A stretch of DNA of 64,000 nt, from contig VZSR01001459.1 of NCBI GenBank assembly GCA_013398615.1, positions 11,092,776-11,156,775 on the forward strand, in the 5' to 3' direction. Position 1 is the stretch's first letter, and each line of letters opens with the position of its first letter. Position numbers and translations under genes: made by a program. The DNA comes from Brachypodius melanocephalos (lineage: Eukaryota; Chordata; Aves; Passeriformes; Pycnonotidae). This document shows positions 60,501 to 64,000 of the stretch, in pieces. The notes under the pieces are model-generated. The model was not told the origin of the DNA, searched no databases, and saw only the letters and a list, made by a program, of their open reading frames with translations.

Positions 60501-63500
60501 GGCAGAAGAGCTGCTGGGCTGCAGCTTTCCTGTTGTTTGGTCAGACATTTACTGCTTGGAAAAGGAGCCCTGGAGAGCTGCTGAGGTGTTCTCCCAGGAA
60601 GGGAGGATGCAACCAGGTTGTGTATGTGTGAATTGACACATACAAGTAACCAAGGGCCACCATCAAACCACAGCTGAAATGCCAAGAGTAGGTTTATTTC
60701 ATTACCTTGCTAATAATGCTGGGTGACAGAGACACATGGGGACACAGGCTCCGTTTGGCTTAGTTATCCCAACTGAGAGAAAGGCAAGGAGGCTTGCTGC
60801 CTGCCTCACTCTTACAAAAGGCTTCATGCATGTCTGTGAGAGTGTATTATCTCTCCACAGGAATTGTACTTCTGAAAACATACAGAGGATGTAGGTATAA
60901 TAAATTAGGTATAATAAATTGGATTATCTTACAAGGACATCTTTAGCATTCCCAGCTGCAAGGCCACTTTGAGCAAAACTATTCCCTCCTCCTTGTCAAA
61001 TCTTCTGGTTTTAACTCAGTGCTGCCAACAGGGTGAAGGCAATTGATTTATTTATTTGTCCTTATAAAAACTATTGCATCCTCCCCACAGGGGAATGTGG
61101 CCTTGCTTCATGCACAGCAGGAAGGAGCATCTTTGGTTTAGCTTATGTTATCAAAATGTCCACATGCTCTGTGAAGCACTTTGTGATCCTTTTGAGATTA
61201 ATACTATTATTTGGATATTTAAAACAACTTAGTCTCTGATTAACTCTTAAAATTTTCATTTGTGATAGGTGCCCAAAGGAAATGGACCCTCACATCTCAA
61301 GTGTGATGGGACTGTGTTTGAAGTACATTACCTTTGACCCAAACTACAACTATGATAATGAGGAGGAAGAGGAAGACATGATGGAAACTGAAAATGGGGA
61401 GGATGAAGAGCAAGGTGCCTGCTTGTGAGGATGGCTGTGCTCAGCAGAACACGGGGTTGGGGTTAACATTTCTCCCCTTCCTGCTTTCTCTTCCTGGAGA
61501 GGGCAGTTCTGAGGATCAAGTGATCCTTCAGCTCCAGTTTTCTCATAATGCTGCACCTTGTTTCCCCTTGTGTTGTTTCTAGAAAGCGACGACGAATACA
61601 GTGACGATGACGACATCAGCTGGAAGGTCCGCAGGGCTGCGGCCAAGTGCCTGGAGGCCATTGTCAGCAGCAGGCACGATCTCCTGCAGGACTTCTACAG
61701 AACTCTCTCACCAGCCTTGATAAGCAGGTTCAAAGAGAGGGAGGAAAATGTCAAAGCTGACATCTTCAATGCTTACATCTCCTTGCTGAAGCAAACACTG
61801 CCTACCCAGAGCTGGCTGCACTCTTCCGATGCCTCTGGCAAGGATGACGTTCCCCTGACAATGCTTCAGAACCAGGTGTGTGAGCAGGTGACGCTTGGGT
61901 TAAATCACAAAGAAATGAGAAGTAGATACCTTGAGAATGTGGCTAACTGGAGGAGCCCTGGGGCAGGCATCTAGAGGCCTCCTGATCCAGAGGGCTGGCA
62001 GTTTATTGGCCCAGGGGAAATGTGCTGACACAACACAGTAGCTGTGGGGGTACAGCCAGCACTGCCCTGGCATGTGTGCAGGCTGAGGCAGGGTGCCTTC
62101 TGGGTGAAGTGTCTGGCTGGTGCCTTACTGCAGCTGTTTCTCAGGAAAATCATTGTATAAACTGGTAGAAATGTACCAGAGTGAGCCTCTGAGAGGAGCT
62201 GGTTGACTGAGGTGTCCCCTTCTCATTTGCTTCTCCAAACTGCAGGTTCCCAACATCATCAAGGCCTTGCACAAGCAGCTCAAAGAAAAGAGCATCAAAT
62301 CAAGACAGGGTTGTTTCAGCCTTCTGACAGAATTGGCCAGTGTTCTTCCTGGCTGCCTGGCAGATCATATACCTCTGCTTATCCCTGGTAAGCTTGTCTG
62401 TGGTCTGGGGTGAAGCAGTAGGCTTGGCAAAATGCATTCTGAACACATGTGCTCCTTGCCTGTGTGTTCCACTTTTATTCCTGTGAGTTATTCTGCTCAT
62501 CATTAGGACAAACACATGAAGTTCTGCTGTATGCTGATGTGCTGAACAGCTCCCATATTAGTTCTGGCCTCTGCACTGAAAGCCAGGATAAAAACACCAA
62601 GTTTATTTCCACAGTTCCTTGACAAGCTTTTGGGAGGACCTATTCCAGCCTCCTCTGAAAGCAGCTGGAATTGTGCTGTTATCACACTGAGGTCAGAAAT
62701 AAAAATGCCATTTCCTTTTGCAAAATGCAGTGGCATTTAAAAAAAATCTTTATATTGACTGATACTTTAATTTGTACCACCACATTTTTCTCTGAGCTCT
62801 CTGGCCTGTGGGCTTATGAAGCATCCTACTGCTATGAGGCTCAGGTCCCACCTTTGCTTTTGGTGTGGTTGTATAGTGAATATGAAAAAAGTCTCCTGGA
62901 ATTGTCCTTGGCTGGATCCATGAACCTCCTTCTTTGGGAAAAGTATGACATTGTGTTTTCTTCTGCACAGGTATTGTTTTCTCCTTGGCGGATAAATCCA
63001 GCTCCTCCAACATGCGGATCGACACACTGTCCTTCCTCCACGTCCTTCTCTGCAACCACCAGCCTGAGGTATTTCACTCTCATGTCAAAGCCCTGCTGCC
63101 TTCTGTTGTGACCTGTATTGAAGACCCCTTTTATAAGATCACATCAGAAGCTCTGCTGGTAACTCAGCAGCTTGTGAAAGTTATCAGGCCTTTGGACAAA
63201 CCTTACACCTTTGACATCAAACCCTATGTGAAGGACATTTTCCCCAGTACTCTGAGGCGGCTGAAGGCCGCTGACATTGACCAGGAGGTGAAGGAACATG
63301 CCATCTCCTGCATGGGACAAATAATTTACAGCTTGGGGGATCATTTAAGCACTGACCTCCAGCCAACCTTGAAGATATTTCTGGAGAGGCTCAAAAATGA
63401 AATTACCAGACTGACAACAGTTAAAGCATTAACCTTAATTGCCAGTTCTCCACTTAAAATAGATTTGAGACCCATCCTAGGGGAAGGTCTCCCCATTTTA

Positions 63501-64000
63501 GCTTCCTTCTTGAGAAAAAATCAACGTGCCTTGAAACTGAGTACTCTGAATGCTCTGGACATCCTGGTGAAGAACTACAGCGACAGCCTCAAGCCTGCCA
63601 TGATTGAGGCTGTGCTAACAGAGCTCCCTGTCTTAATTACTGAGAATGACATGCATGTATCCCAGGTGACCATCATGTTCCTGACGACTTTGGCCAAGGT
63701 TTATCCATCCTGTATCTCCAAGATCAGCGGCCCCGTCCTTGCTGAAATCTTTCAGCTTGTCTGCTCACCTTTGCTTCAGGGAGGGGCCCTGAACGCCATC
63801 ATTGACTTCTTCCAGGCACTGGTCCTGACCAAGACGGCTGCCATGGGTTACTCGGAGCTGGTGAAGCAGCTGACAGCACCCGTTTACTCCTCGGGTTCAG
63901 CCGGTGCCTCGCTGACGTTGCACAAACAGGCGCACCACTCCATCGCAAAGTGTGTTGCAGCTCTGTCCTCAGCCTGCCCAAAAGAAGCCCCTGCCACAGT
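54355..64000 (+). CDS. CAND2: CAND2 (cullin-associated NEDD8-dissociated protein 2), 3' truncated by window
   Basis: Exons: 54355-54422, 56537-56680, 57902-58056, 58455-58578, 59203-59459, 60075-60180, 61269-61414, 61583-61875, 62246-62387 and 62971 to beyond 64000. Phases agree and about 821 codons lie in the window, out of roughly 1,230 in the family. CAND proteins are HEAT-repeat solenoids that wrap unneddylated cullin-RBX1 and exchange substrate-receptor modules; CAND2 (TIP120B) is the muscle-enriched paralogue in mammals. The N-terminus (SYHISSLLEKMTSTDKDFR) and an acidic loop at about residues 314-344, ending SDDEYSDDDD, are family hallmarks. CAND1 is very similar. CAND2 is chosen from the METE acidic segment, GCFSLLTELASVLPG, FSLADKSSSS and the 3p25-type neighbourhood. 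Donors of exons 6-8 (gtgtgt, gtgcct, gtgtgt) are weak but phase-consistent. The start has a strong Kozak (gccATGg). Confidence 0.92.
58864..58879. repeat. Poly-T run in CAND2 intron 4
   Basis: An uninterrupted T homopolymer of about 16 bases in the intron before exon 5. It is not part of any splice signal, being over 300 bases from the acceptor. It may be a sequencing-prone, length-variable site. Confidence 0.7.

Noticed and set aside
1..64000. CRISPR arrays, bacterial operons, tRNA or rRNA genes
   Set aside because: The window is vertebrate nuclear DNA. I saw no spaced identical repeats of CRISPR type and no recognisable tRNA cloverleaf or rRNA segment; a covariance-model search would be needed to exclude small RNAs in introns.

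Overview
This is a vertebrate nuclear window, almost certainly from a bird. The genes are split by canonical GT-AG introns, the introns are compact, the promoters sit in CpG islands, and interspersed repeats are sparse. The recognisable repeats are 3'-end fragments of CR1 LINEs (the typical avian retroposon) and two solo LTRs of one endogenous-retrovirus family. The gene set corresponds to human 3p25 (probably chicken chromosome 12, from memory). The species cannot be named from the sequence.

Layout. 1-4304 is the start of intron 1 of SRGAP3 (minus strand); its first coding exon is 4305-4371 inside a CpG island. 4.9-20.9 kb is gene-poor, with one CR1 fragment and one antisense solo LTR. THUMPD3 (plus, nine coding exons, 21564-26312) starts in a CpG island carrying a 31-bp minisatellite. 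VHL (plus, three exons, 27778-29058) follows 1.5 kb later. IRAK2 (plus, 13 exons, 32786-44727) has a sense solo LTR in intron 2 and a GC-AG intron 5. 44.7-48.3 kb holds no gene I can recognise but contains a small orphan GC-rich promoter-like patch. SEC13 (minus, nine exons, 53967 down to 48310) and CAND2 (plus, from 54355 past the window end) are head-to-head with 387 bp between their start codons.

Roles. The genes are housekeeping or signalling genes with no shared pathway: Rho-GTPase control of neuronal shape (SRGAP3), tRNA guanosine methylation (THUMPD3), oxygen-dependent HIF degradation through a cullin-2 ligase (VHL), Toll/IL-1 receptor signalling (IRAK2), COPII, nuclear-pore and GATOR2 scaffolding (SEC13), and cullin-RING ligase substrate-receptor exchange (CAND2). 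VHL and CAND2 both act in the cullin system, but I see nothing showing co-regulation.

I found no evidence of a wholly new biological system. The most useful observations are lineage features: a gene order different from human, a short pVHL-like start, a non-canonical splice donor and altered pseudokinase motif in IRAK2, an LTR with intact TATA and poly(A) signals inside IRAK2, and a promoter minisatellite at THUMPD3. Exon boundaries were read by eye from splice signals, frame continuity and remembered homologous proteins, and have not been checked against transcripts.
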